From: Lachnospiraceae bacterium
GTDB taxonomy: Bacteria > Bacillota_A > Clostridia > Lachnospirales > Lachnospiraceae
Length of the DNA: 22,682 bases
Direction: 5' to 3'
NCBI GenBank assembly: GCA_017561985.1
Contig: JAFZAZ010000002.1
Location: 1-22,682, forward strand
This document shows, in pieces, positions 1-7,258 of this stretch (within the stretch, counting starts at the first letter, position 1; the number at the start of each line of letters is the position of its first letter). A program made the position numbers and the translations under genes. The notes beneath the pieces were generated by a model that did no database searches, was not told where the DNA came from, and saw only the letters and a list, made by a program, of their open reading frames with translations.

Positions 1-749
1 TCGAAGATCGTCAGCTCGCCGCGCGGCGCATAATGCCGGTAACGCATGCCCGGCGCTCTCGCAACTATCGTGTCGTCCTTCACCTTCCGGATCACCGCGG
101 GATCGTACTCCGTCGTCAGAAGCACGCTGCGGATCTCGTCTATCGTGATGAAACCGGGCCGCAGGATCAGCGGCACCTCGCCCGTCAGGTCAACGATCGT
201 CGATTCCAGTCCGATGGGGACCGGTCCGCCGTCGATGATCATCGGGATGCGACCGCGAAGATCCTCGTAAACGTGCTCTGCGCGGGTCGGACTCGGCCGT
301 CCGCTCGCATTTGCCGAAGGAGCGGCGATATAAACGCCGCTGTCGCGGATCAGCATTGCCGCAACGGGGTCGCTCGGCATGCGGATCGCCACCGTAGGCA
401 GCCCGCCCGTCGTCGCGTCCGGAACCGTCGGCTGTTTCGGCAGGATCATCGTGAGAGGACCCGGCCAGAACCGCTCGGCCAGCTTCCACGCTCCCTCCGG
501 AACTTCCCTTGCAAGCACCGGCAGAGCGTCCGTATCCGCAATGTGAACGATCAGAGGATTGTCCGAAGGACGCCCCTTCGCCTCGTAGATGCGTCTCGCC
601 GCATCCGGCCGCAGCGCGTCACCTCCGAGTCCGTACACCGTCTCGGTCGGAAACGCAACCAGCTCGCCCGCGCGCAGCAAATCCGCCGCCTCCGCAGGCA
701 TCGTCTCCCGCAAGTGTTCCCGATCCACGGAAACCAACCGCGTCTCCAT
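1..749 (-). CDS. sua5: Sua5-type L-threonylcarbamoyladenylate synthase, 3' end cut by window edge
   Basis: Makes threonylcarbamoyl-AMP from threonine, bicarbonate and ATP, the first step of the t6A37 modification of ANN-decoding tRNAs in the cytoplasm. The reverse strand is open from an ATG at 749 to the window edge, about 249 codons. Recognisable YrdC-fold segments are PTETVYGLGGDALRP near residues 35-50, KGRPSDNPLIVHI near 58-70, the PSANASGRPSPT block, and GLESTIVDLTG. The distal PGMRYRHYAPRGELT segment is the linker typical of two-domain Sua5 proteins rather than short TsaC, so a C-terminal Sua5 domain should continue beyond base 1. A perfect AGGAGG lies 7 bases upstream of the ATG. The gene diverges from hydG and has its own promoter at 812-840. 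The family call is firm; the missing C-terminus is inferred. Confidence 0.92.
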   Translation of the reverse strand, partial: METRLVSVDREHLRETMPAEAADLLRAGELVAFPTETVYGLGGDALRPDAARRIYEAKGRPSDNPLIVHIADTDALPVLAREVPEGAWKLAERFWPGPLTMILPKQPTVPDATTGGLPTVAIRMPSDPVAAMLIRDSGVYIAAPSANASGRPSPTRAEHVYEDLRGRIPMIIDGGPVPIGLESTIVDLTGEVPLILRPGFITIDEIRSVLLTTEYDPAVIRKVKDDTIVARAPGMRYRHYAPRGELTIF

Positions 750-811
750 CCGAACCGCCTCCTAATGCCAAGTTATTCGCATCCTCATTGTTAGATGCGT
801 ATATTACGGTT

Positions 812-840
812 ATTGTACTCCCCTTGCCGACAATAGTCAA
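812..840 (-). promoter_or_regulatory. sigma-A-type promoter of the sua5 gene
   Basis: On the minus strand, TTGACT (835-840) and TACAAT (812-817) are separated by 17 bases. The start codon at 749 is about 55 bases downstream of the expected start of transcription. It is divergent from the hydG promoter, 30 bases away. The match is by eye. Confidence 0.6.
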
Positions 841-869
841 ATGTCAAATGGAGTTTCGGCAAATAGGGC

Positions 870-898
870 TGGACTATCCTCGCGGGACATGCTATACT
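870..898 (+). promoter_or_regulatory. sigma-A-type promoter of hydG-hydF
   Basis: TGGACT (870-875) and TATACT (893-898) lie 17 bases apart. The TATACT is preceded by TGC, which makes an extended -10 and compensates for the weak -35. The leader to the hydG start is about 50 bases. Confidence 0.55.
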
Positions 899-955
899 GT
901 GGCAAATATCTGACGGGGAAGTATTTCTCTGACCCGCAAGAAAGGACAACCAAAT

Positions 956-2413
956 ATGGCAAACTATAACCCTAATTCCATGGTCGCGGAGGAATTCATC
1001 AACGATGAGGAGATCCGCGATACTCTTCGCTATGCAGAGGAACACAAGCGTGACCTTCCTCTGATCGAAAGCATTCTTGAAAAGGCAAGACCGAAGAAAA
1101 CCGCAAAAGGCTGCACCTGTGCAGGCCTGACTCACCGCGAAGCCTCGGTCCTTCTCGCCTGTGACCTCCCCGGGATCAACGAGCGGATCAACGAGATCGC
1201 CGAGGAGATCAAACTCGCATTTTACGGAAACCGAATCGTCATCTTTGCGCCGTTGTACCTCTCGAACTACTGTGTCAACGGCTGCGTCTACTGCCCGTAT
1301 CACCTGAAAAACAAGCACATCCCTCGCAAAAAGCTCACGCAGGACGAAGTGCGCGCCGAGGTCATCGCGCTTCAGGACATGGGCCACAAGAGGCTTGCCA
1401 TCGAGTCCGGCGAGGACCCTGTGAACAACCCGATCGAATACATCCTCGAGTGCATCAAAACCATTTACAGCGTGCACCACAAAAACGGCGACATCCGCCG
1501 CGTGAACGTCAATATCGCGGCGACGACCGTGGAAAATTACCGCAAGCTCAAGGAAGCGGGCATCGGAACGTACATACTCTTCCAGGAGACCTACCATAAA
1601 GAGAGCTACGAGAAGCTGCATCCGACCGGACCGAAGCACAACTACGCGTACCACACCGAGGCGATGGACCGCGCCATGGAGGGCGGCATCGACGATGTCG
1701 GACTCGGAGTTTTGTTCGGACTGGAGCTGTACAAGTATGAATTTGCCGGCCTCATCATGCATGCAGAGCACCTCGAGGCCGTACACGGCGTAGGTCCGCA
1801 CACGATCAGCGTGCCCAGAGTCAAGCGCGCCGACGACATTGATCCCGACGTGTTCGACAACGGAATCGACGACGACACCTTCGCCAAGATCACGGCGTGC
1901 ATCCGCCTCGCCGTGCCTTACACCGGAATGATCATCTCGACCCGCGAGACCGAGCAGGTCCGCTCGAAGCTGCTTCGCCTCGGCGTATCCCAGGTGAGCG
2001 GCGGCTCCCGCACCTCGGTCGGCGGCTACGCCGGCTACACACCCGACGTGCGCCCGCACGACACCGAGCAGTTCGACGTGTCCGACCAGCGCTCGCTCGA
2101 CGAAGTCGTCCACTGGCTGATGCAGAGCGGCCACATCCCGTCCTTCTGCACCGCCTGCTACCGCGAAGGCCGCACCGGCGACCGCTTCATGAGCCTCTGC
2201 AAGACCGGCCAGATCCTCAACTGCTGCCACCCGAATGCCCTCATGACACTCGCCGAGTACCTCGTCGACTACGCGTCGCCCGCGACAAAAGAAACCGGCT
2301 TCAAGATGATCGAGGAGGAACTCTCCAAGATCCCGAACGAAAAAGTCCGCAGCATCGCCGCGCAAAGTATCGAGGACATCAAGAACTCGAACCGCAGGGA
2401 TTTCAGGTTCTGA
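956..2413 (+). CDS. hydG: [FeFe]-hydrogenase maturase HydG (radical SAM tyrosine lyase)
   Basis: HydG cleaves tyrosine to p-cresol and dehydroglycine and turns the fragment into the CO and CN ligands of the [FeFe]-hydrogenase H-cluster. The 485-residue protein has the usual family length. The radical SAM cluster motif CX3CX2C is at C106, C110 and C113 (CVNGCVYC). The C-terminal CX2CX22C motif for the auxiliary cluster is at C398, C401 and C424. The ThiH-like barrel segments EDPVNNPIEYI, QETYHKESYEKLHPTGPK and ISVPRVKRA are intact. A GAAAGGA-type ribosome binding site precedes the ATG. hydF follows after 65 bases. HydE and the hydrogenase structural gene are not in this window. No sign of damage is seen. 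Confidence 0.97.
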   Translation: MANYNPNSMVAEEFINDEEIRDTLRYAEEHKRDLPLIESILEKARPKKTAKGCTCAGLTHREASVLLACDLPGINERINEIAEEIKLAFYGNRIVIFAPLYLSNYCVNGCVYCPYHLKNKHIPRKKLTQDEVRAEVIALQDMGHKRLAIESGEDPVNNPIEYILECIKTIYSVHHKNGDIRRVNVNIAATTVENYRKLKEAGIGTYILFQETYHKESYEKLHPTGPKHNYAYHTEAMDRAMEGGIDDVGLGVLFGLELYKYEFAGLIMHAEHLEAVHGVGPHTISVPRVKRADDIDPDVFDNGIDDDTFAKITACIRLAVPYTGMIISTRETEQVRSKLLRLGVSQVSGGSRTSVGGYAGYTPDVRPHDTEQFDVSDQRSLDEVVHWLMQSGHIPSFCTACYREGRTGDRFMSLCKTGQILNCCHPNALMTLAEYLVDYASPATKETGFKMIEEELSKIPNEKVRSIAAQSIEDIKNSNRRDFRF

Positions 2414-2430
2414 TCATTATAACCCGGAGA

Positions 2431-2456
2431 CGGAGAGCCCGCCAAAAGGCTCTCCG
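2431..2456 (+). other. stable hairpin between hydG and hydF
   Basis: Nine paired bases, CGGAGAGCC and GGCTCTCCG, enclose an eight-base loop 17 bases after the hydG stop. It is followed by GTTTCCGC rather than a run of T, so it is not a canonical terminator. It may protect the upstream message end or lower hydF expression relative to hydG. The pairing is seen directly; the role is inferred. Confidence 0.55.
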
Positions 2457-2478
2457 GTTTCCGCACACGGAGGACAAC

Positions 2479-3681
2479 ATGAGTTTACAGGAAACCGTAT
2501 CGGCCGAACGTATCCACATCGCATGGTTCGGAATGCGAAATGCCGGCAAATCCTCCCTTGTCAACGCAGTGACCGGCCAGGACGTCAGCATCGTCTCGGA
2601 CGTACCGGGTACGACGACGGACCCGGTCCGAAAGGCGATGGAGCTGTTGCCGTTAGGGCCCGTGCTGATTCTGGACACGCCCGGTCTCGACGACGAGGGC
2701 GAGCTCGGCGCGCTTCGCGTCGCTCGCACGGGGAAAATACTGGCACAGACCGACATCGCTGTCCTCGCGGTAGACGCAGCAGCCGGATGGCGTGAGCAAA
2801 ACCGCGAGCTCCTCACGGAAGTCGCGTCGCGAGGGATTCCATTTGTCGTAGCATACACCAAATCCGACCTCGCGGACGAGGCCGTAAGAGCATCGAGACG
2901 AAGCGAGGCGCAAAGCCATCCGTACGTGTTCACGAGCGCAGCGACCGGCGAGGGCATCCATGAGCTCAAGGAACTGCTCGGCACATTTGCCCCGAAAGTT
3001 GCGAAGGAGAAGCGTATCCTGACCGACCTGGTCGCGCCCGGAAGCACCGTGGTGATGGTGACCCCGATCGACGCATCGGCGCCCAAGGGAAGACTGATCC
3101 TCCCGCAGCAGCTGGTGCTCCGCGAACTGCTGGACGCGCACTGCCGTGCGCTAGTCTGTCAACCCGAGGAACTCGCGGGGACACTCGCATCGCTCCGCGA
3201 CGCACCGGCATTGGTCGTGACGGACTCGCAGGCATTTGCCAAAGTACAGGCCGACGTGCCGAAGGAGGTACCGCTCACCTCATTTTCCATATTGTTTGCA
3301 CGCTACAAAGGCAACCTCTGGACGCTCATAGACGGCGCGGAAGCCATCGACCGGCTGAAGCCCGGCGGGAAAGTGCTGATCGCCGAGGGCTGCACGCACC
3401 ACAGACAATGCGAGGACATCGGAACCGTCAAACTGCCCGGCTGGCTCGAAAAGCGCCTGGGCTTCCGCCCGGAGTTCACGTTCACCTCGGGCGGGGATTG
3501 GCCGGACGACCTCACCGAATACGCGCTGATCATCCACTGCGGCGGCTGTACGCTGCCGGAGCGCGAAGTGGCCCGCCGCCTTGCGGCCGCCGAAACCGCC
3601 GGCATCCCGATGACCAACTACGGCATCGCAATCGCATACATGAACGGAATCCTGAAAAGAAGCACCGCGATCTTCCAGTGA
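2479..3681 (+). CDS. hydF: [FeFe]-hydrogenase maturation GTPase HydF
   Basis: HydF is the scaffold on which the 2Fe subcluster of the H-cluster is assembled before transfer to apo-hydrogenase. The 400-residue product has an N-terminal Era/TrmE-like GTPase domain with P-loop GMRNAGKS (18-25), DTPG (66-69) and TKSD (127-130). A dimerisation region follows, then the cluster domain with CxHx45HCxxC (C305, H307, H353, C354, C357), which fits the HydF signature. The ATG at 2479 is chosen because GGAGG lies just upstream and homologues start close to the P-loop; the same frame is open much further upstream inside hydG, but that is overlap. The stop codon lies within the downstream terminator hairpin. 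Confidence 0.96.
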   Translation: MSLQETVSAERIHIAWFGMRNAGKSSLVNAVTGQDVSIVSDVPGTTTDPVRKAMELLPLGPVLILDTPGLDDEGELGALRVARTGKILAQTDIAVLAVDAAAGWREQNRELLTEVASRGIPFVVAYTKSDLADEAVRASRRSEAQSHPYVFTSAATGEGIHELKELLGTFAPKVAKEKRILTDLVAPGSTVVMVTPIDASAPKGRLILPQQLVLRELLDAHCRALVCQPEELAGTLASLRDAPALVVTDSQAFAKVQADVPKEVPLTSFSILFARYKGNLWTLIDGAEAIDRLKPGGKVLIAEGCTHHRQCEDIGTVKLPGWLEKRLGFRPEFTFTSGGDWPDDLTEYALIIHCGGCTLPEREVARRLAAAETAGIPMTNYGIAIAYMNGILKRSTAIFQ

Positions 3682-3700
3682 TCGCGGTGTTTAATTTATT
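3663..3700 (+). terminator. intrinsic terminator of hydG-hydF, overlapping the hydF stop
   Basis: A ten-base stem, CACCGCGATC with GATCGCGGTG, encloses a seven-base loop and is followed by TTTAATTTATT. The TGA stop of hydF (3679-3681) spans the loop and the base of the descending arm, so the last codons of hydF also form the terminator. Confidence 0.8.
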
Positions 3701-3772
3701 GTCTGATTTTTCTTTTCTGCATCCCCATTCAGACACTAAGCCCCGTCATCTCAGCCCGCGCAAAAAGCAATC

Positions 3773-3794
3773 GGCCCGTCTGAGAAGACGGGCC
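3773..3794 (-). terminator. hairpin terminator downstream of the small secreted protein gene
   Basis: GGCCCGTCT and AGACGGGCC pair perfectly around a four-base loop. Read on the minus strand it lies 31 bases after the stop at 3826 and is followed within several bases by CTTTTT. It may serve both strands as an insulator between the convergent units. Confidence 0.6.
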
Positions 3795-3825
3795 GGTCAC
3801 CTTTGTGATTAACACTTCCTGGGGG

Positions 3826-4131
3826 TTATTGATTATCCTGTTTAGCGTTTCTAAACCGCGTCAGCTGCACGCTCTCCACCGCCACCACGATGCTCAGCAC
3901 GGCGATCAGCGCGACCATCCAGATTGGAGCTCTCATGCCGCCGCTCTGGTAAGCGCCGCTGCTCGAGGTACTGTTCTGCATCGCGATCTCGGACTGCTGA
4001 AGGTCCGCGATCTCGAATGAATTCGTATTTTGGGCATCGGTTTCAGCTGCTGCCACGGAGACCATACTCAGACCGAGGATGACCAAAACGAGCAACAGAC
4101 TTATCGTTTTCTTTCCTATCGATTTCTTCAT
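3826..4131 (-). CDS. small exported or membrane-anchored protein of unknown function
   Basis: The 101-residue product is not recognised. It starts with a classic signal peptide: basic MKKSIGKK, a hydrophobic stretch rich in L, V and I, then an AAA-type cleavage site near residue 29. A Ser/Asn/Gln-rich segment of about 35 residues follows, then a second hydrophobic stretch (WMVALIAVLSIVVAVESV) and a short polar tail. The mature protein would be a small envelope protein with a C-terminal anchor. The ATG at 4131 is preferred over one nine codons earlier because GAGGA precedes it. A TATACT-like -10 lies at 4172-4177 on the same strand. The next gene upstream (4224-4556) also encodes a small membrane protein, so the two may be related in function. 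Confidence 0.7.
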   Translation of the reverse strand: MKKSIGKKTISLLLVLVILGLSMVSVAAAETDAQNTNSFEIADLQQSEIAMQNSTSSSGAYQSGGMRAPIWMVALIAVLSIVVAVESVQLTRFRNAKQDNQ

Positions 4132-4223
4132 ATTTTCCTCAACACTCCTATCCGTCATACGAACTATCCACAGTATACCCTATGATTTCCGCGATTCACG
4201 TTTTCTTACAAAAATGTAAGCGA

Positions 4224-4556
4224 CTACTGTTTTTTGTGTTTTCTCTCAATACTTCTGCGCACGATCATCGTGATGATCACTCCCGCGGCAAATGCTGCTA
4301 CCGCAGTAAGCACGTATCCTCCCACACTGTCGGAAAGCATCGAAGCTCCGGTGAAAAGGTTCTCGTCAAAGCTCACCTCTCCGCCGCTCAGTCGGGTCGC
4401 AATTCCGACCACCACCGCCAGCAGTACCATGCTGATTCCTCCCCACAGGTACATTGACCGGCGGGTCTTCTCTCTCTCGATCTCCCGCGCCCTCTGATGA
4501 AGGCGGGCGATCCGCTCCTGATCTGTTCTCACTTGTTTCATCCCTTCTTTTTCCAA
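4224..4556 (-). CDS. small two-helix membrane protein of unknown function
   Basis: The 110-residue product is not recognised. Residues 1-33 are charged and probably helical (DQERIARLHQRAREIEREK). Two hydrophobic segments follow, near 35-53 (MYLWGGISMVLLAVVVGI) and 78-97 (GGYVLTAVAAFAAGVIITMI), joined by an acidic loop, then a basic tail, RRSIERKHKKQ. Both termini are predicted to be cytoplasmic by charge. The start is uncertain: a TTG at 4556 has AGAGG upstream, and an ATG at 4541 has a purine run too close to it. The gene is 92 bases upstream of the small exported protein gene on the same strand. Confidence 0.65.
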   Translation of the reverse strand: MEKEGMKQVRTDQERIARLHQRAREIEREKTRRSMYLWGGISMVLLAVVVGIATRLSGGEVSFDENLFTGASMLSDSVGGYVLTAVAAFAAGVIITMIVRRSIERKHKKQ

Positions 4557-4625
4557 AGAACGCCTCTGCGGTTAACCCGACCGCATAGCGCCGCCACTAA
4601 CACGTTTCACTTTATAAGATACAAA

Positions 4626-4661
4626 AAAAAATGATTCTCCCAGGGGGGAAAATCATTTTTT
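4626..4661. terminator. strong bidirectional hairpin with flanking A and T runs
   Basis: An A-rich arm ending ATGATT pairs with AATCATTTTTT over eleven bases, then one mismatch and a four-base C/G core around AGGG. It has A runs on one side and T runs on the other, so it could end transcription on either strand. No plus-strand gene precedes it. On the minus strand it is a second barrier about 90 bases beyond the terminator at 4752-4789. The rest of the 4557-4822 gap shows no convincing gene. Confidence 0.65.
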
Positions 4662-4751
4662 ACGTTTTATTTACCCTATTTTCTTTGTAAGCGCAAGAAA
4701 ACACCCTTAAGCCAAATGTGACGGCCTCTCTTAATATATAACGCGCCTTAC

Positions 4752-4789
4752 AAATAAAAAGGAACTGCCGCAAATGTGACAGTTCCTTT
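4752..4789 (-). terminator. intrinsic terminator of the ECF sigma / anti-sigma unit
   Basis: AAAGGAACTG and CAGTTCCTTT form a ten-base stem with a twelve-base loop. On the minus strand the stem is followed by TTATTTG, 33 bases after the anti-sigma stop at 4823. Confidence 0.8.
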
Positions 4790-4822
4790 CTTCTGATGAA
4801 TTGGCTATAGTGCTTCGAACGC

Positions 4823-5884
4823 CTAGCGGAGCGAAATCTCCGTTCCGTTAATGCTGATGGCTGTGATCTCCTCAAACGGGAGTACGCGGATGTCCCCGGT
4901 TCCCCTCTGCATAAACTCGCCGATCAAACCGTAGTTCCAGTAATAGTATAACTTTTCGCCGTCGCCGTAACATCCGGCCCTGACCGCCTTCACAAGCGGC
5001 CCGCTATTCTCAAGATGCTCCCAAACGCTTCCGTCTTCCAGTTTTACATATTCAAGAGTCAGCATATCACGCACTAAGCCGTCGTTCATATCCTCCGACT
5101 CCCCGTAAACGGTGATTCTGGTTGTGGATAAATCAACATGCGTTAACGTATAATCATCGTACTTCTTACTGACGGGTACGGTCTTCTTTCTGGAAGCATA
5201 GTCATTGGTCCACTCAAACGGATACGTGTCAGTACTGCCGGCACCGTCCGTAACCGTGACCGTAACCTGCATCGGTACGTCATTGATTTTCACATCCTGA
5301 TTCGTGCCCGAGTAATCAATGCTGTAAAGGTACCAGAGTCTGCCGTCTCTGCAGAAAGAAGCGCTTCCTGCGCCATAGGTGGGCTCACTCGCCAGAATTC
5401 CGACCAGCGTTTCTGTATGTGTCCATCTTTCTTCCGGAATCAGTGCCTTACCGGAGAAGTCAAACGTATAGCCGAGTTCTGTGTCTTTGATCCAGCCGTC
5501 CGGACAACCGGGTAACAGAATATCCGTACTGAATTCACAGTAAAGAACTTCATCATCGCCGATAACGCTCTCGAGGGTAACCGTCACCGGACCTTCGTGG
5601 ACGATTTCCATCGGAATATAGGCTTCGCCGAGTTCTTTCGGCGCGTTTTCTTTGGAAATCAGGCCTAAGAAATCCATTTTCAATACTCCGCTTGCTGCCA
5701 CAACCGTTCCCGCAAGCAAAACTACAAGGCAGGCCGCAATCAATGCTACGCGGAATACTCTTCTTCTGCTCTTCCCGGTACCGGGTTCCGCCTTCAAAGA
5801 GGATTTCGTTCCGCAGGGATCGGCTTCCTCGATGAAGCGCTCGTCAATGTCGGTCATCGCTTTATTTAAATCAAATCCTGTCAT
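4823..5884 (-). CDS. membrane anti-sigma factor, DUF4179-like, partner of the adjacent ECF sigma factor
   Basis: Likely holds the sigma factor encoded just upstream at the membrane until an envelope signal arrives. The 353-residue product has a short cytoplasmic N-terminus with LNKAMTDIDERFIEEAD, a motif typical of Clostridia anti-sigma proteins of the DUF4179 type. A basic patch (KSRRRVFR) precedes one transmembrane helix near residues 46-66. The remaining 285 or so residues are extracellular, beta-rich, and rich in Thr, Val and aromatics. The ATG lies 4 bases after the sigma stop, with AGAAAGGG inside the sigma gene end as ribosome binding site, so the pair is translationally coupled. A terminator follows. 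The family placement rests on domain order and context; the ligand of the outer domain is unknown. Confidence 0.82.
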   Translation of the reverse strand: MTGFDLNKAMTDIDERFIEEADPCGTKSSLKAEPGTGKSRRRVFRVALIAACLVVLLAGTVVAASGVLKMDFLGLISKENAPKELGEAYIPMEIVHEGPVTVTLESVIGDDEVLYCEFSTDILLPGCPDGWIKDTELGYTFDFSGKALIPEERWTHTETLVGILASEPTYGAGSASFCRDGRLWYLYSIDYSGTNQDVKINDVPMQVTVTVTDGAGSTDTYPFEWTNDYASRKKTVPVSKKYDDYTLTHVDLSTTRITVYGESEDMNDGLVRDMLTLEYVKLEDGSVWEHLENSGPLVKAVRAGCYGDGEKLYYYWNYGLIGEFMQRGTGDIRVLPFEEITAISINGTEISLR

Positions 5885-5888
5885 AAAA

Positions 5889-6449
5889 TCATCCCTTTCT
5901 CTTAAGGTGCTTTCTCAGCTTTTTCTTTAAACTGTAAAGATGATTGCTGATGTACTTTTCGTCTTTCCCAATCTGCTCCGCAATCTCAGCTACCGAATAC
6001 GAGTACCAGAATCTCCGCAGGAAAATCGTCCGCTTTTCCGCGGACAGTCCGTCAAGGAAATCTTCCAGTTGCTTCCTCAGTCCTTCTTCGTCGGCAGGCT
6101 CAGTCGTGCGGTTGTCCGGAATACACTCGGCCAGCTCCTCGTAGGATGTCATTGTAACATCTCCCCCGCGCTTCTTCGCCCGGTTGCTTCTGAGCCTCTC
6201 GAAAGAAAGATTACGTATGCTTCGCATCAGGTATGCTTTCAGGTTGTCGGGTTTCGCCAGCGGAACGGACTTCCACACATGGAGAAGCGCGTCATTCACA
6301 CATTCCTCCGCGTCTCTTTCGTCCGTGAGAATGTTCCGTGCAAGACGAAGCATTTGCGTGCCGTATTTCTTCTGGACCGCTTCAACGGCCTCATCCGAAC
6401 CGCTTGAGAACAGCTCAACGATTTGGGTGTCTTCTGTCATTATTTCCAT
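5889..6449 (-). CDS. ECF-type RNA polymerase sigma factor (first module)
   Basis: The 186-residue protein has the standard two-domain ECF layout. Region 2 spans about residues 25-95, with the RDAEECVNDALLHVWKS core and YLMRSIRNLSFERLRSNRAKKR. Region 4 spans about 130-183, with the helix-turn-helix YSVAEIAEQIGKDEKYISNH and a basic C-terminus. The ATG at 6449 is preceded by AGGAGG; a second ATG three codons inside is possible. It is followed after 4 bases by its anti-sigma gene. An AT-rich 125-base gap separates it from the PrsW gene upstream, and no terminator is visible there, so read-through from the upstream operon is possible. A candidate autoregulated promoter is at 6504-6526. Confidence 0.93.
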   Translation of the reverse strand: MEIMTEDTQIVELFSSGSDEAVEAVQKKYGTQMLRLARNILTDERDAEECVNDALLHVWKSVPLAKPDNLKAYLMRSIRNLSFERLRSNRAKKRGGDVTMTSYEELAECIPDNRTTEPADEEGLRKQLEDFLDGLSAEKRTIFLRRFWYSYSVAEIAEQIGKDEKYISNHLYSLKKKLRKHLKRKG

Positions 6450-6503
6450 GGCACGTCTTCCTCCTTTCCGGAATCTTAATCTGCCGGCTCAATTCCTTCT
6501 CAC

Positions 6504-6526
6504 CTATATAGAAGCATTTTTTGACA
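6504..6526 (-). promoter_or_regulatory. candidate ECF-type promoter of the first sigma module
   Basis: On the minus strand TGTCAAAAAATG is followed after four bases by TATATAG, 55 bases before the start codon. The A-tract after TGTCA resembles -35 elements of ECF sigma factors rather than the TTGACA used elsewhere in this window. Autoregulation is inferred, not shown. Confidence 0.4.
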
Positions 6527-6574
6527 GGATATCTAAAGTTTTTTAATTTTTCTTCGGAATTTTTTACGTTTTTT

Positions 6575-7258
6575 CTATATTGTTTCGCTTTTTTCGGGCT
6601 CTTCCGGCGGCAAATTCCGCTTCCGGCACTCCCCGAGTCTGCCCCGCCGCTCACTGATGATCAGGATGATCGCCATCGTGACAACCGGGATAAAAAACCC
6701 GACGGTTGCGACATAGCCCTTCTGCGAGACGAACACATTGTAGATACCGTGGAACGAGATTGCCATCGCGAGAAGGCCGAACGTCCCGGCGATCCGCAGC
6801 CACTCGCGGTCCCACACATGCAGGAACCCCGCTACGATGATGCTCGCACACACGACGTGCATGGCGCCCGTGCCGAATCCGCGGATCAACAGATGCGTAA
6901 GCTTAGCCGCACCGTTTTGCGTCATGAAGCATACATTTTCAAAGGTTGCGAAGCCGATCGCGGTCATCATGATGCCGTCGACCGCATTGTCCGTATCGGG
7001 CTCAAACACTACAAGGTAAAAGAGCGCAGGCAGGAATTTCATGATCTCCTCGACTACCGGCGTAAGTTCCATCGATGCCGTCACCGTGTCGACTTCGAGC
7101 CCTCCCGCAAGAAATGTGCTGATGTACGAAGACAGCAGGCAGGTCGTCATGCCTCCCAACAGAAACAAAAGCGTACGGCGCGCCTTTCCGTGCATGCGGA
7201 GCACGGCAATCGTCAGAGGCGCTGCGAGGCAAATGAACACATTTTCCACGTAATTCAT
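6575..7258 (-). CDS. PrsW-family intramembrane metalloprotease
   Basis: PrsW proteins are multi-pass membrane metalloproteases; the Bacillus one cuts the anti-sigma factor RsiW outside the membrane and so starts release of SigW. The 227-residue product shows the family signature: EExxK at E70, E71 and K74 (TPVVEEIMKFLP), FENV at 106-109, a single His at 134 within GAMHVVCASIIVAG, and His170 in SFHGIYN. About seven hydrophobic segments surround these motifs. The ATG overlaps the preceding stop by 4 bases (7255-7258). It is the last gene of a six-gene unit and lies next to a sigma/anti-sigma pair, which suggests an anti-sigma substrate. The substrate itself is inference. Confidence 0.87.
   Translation of the reverse strand: MNYVENVFICLAAPLTIAVLRMHGKARRTLLFLLGGMTTCLLSSYISTFLAGGLEVDTVTASMELTPVVEEIMKFLPALFYLVVFEPDTDNAVDGIMMTAIGFATFENVCFMTQNGAAKLTHLLIRGFGTGAMHVVCASIIVAGFLHVWDREWLRIAGTFGLLAMAISFHGIYNVFVSQKGYVATVGFFIPVVTMAIILIISERRGRLGECRKRNLPPEEPEKSETI

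Noticed and set aside
791..2365. 524-codon open frame on the minus strand opposite hydG
   Set aside because: It is fully antisense to a well-supported hydG, has no recognisable domain, and its composition is that of a shadow frame in GC-rich coding DNA.
1897..2478. Upstream extension of the hydF frame into hydG
   Set aside because: The frame happens to stay open inside hydG, but the HydF domain starts just after 2479, where GGAGG is present.
4668..4696. TTGCGC ... TAAATA promoter-like pair on the minus strand
   Set aside because: Transcription from it would run at once into the strong hairpin at 4626-4661, so no sensible transcript results.
4713..4780. Ten-base direct repeat CAAATGTGAC at 4713-4722 and 4771-4780
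   Set aside because: Only two copies 58 bases apart, one in a terminator loop; not enough for a repeat array or a binding-site claim.
4660..4875. 71-codon minus-strand open frame across the terminator region
   Set aside because: It overlaps the end of the anti-sigma gene in another frame and spans the terminator hairpin.
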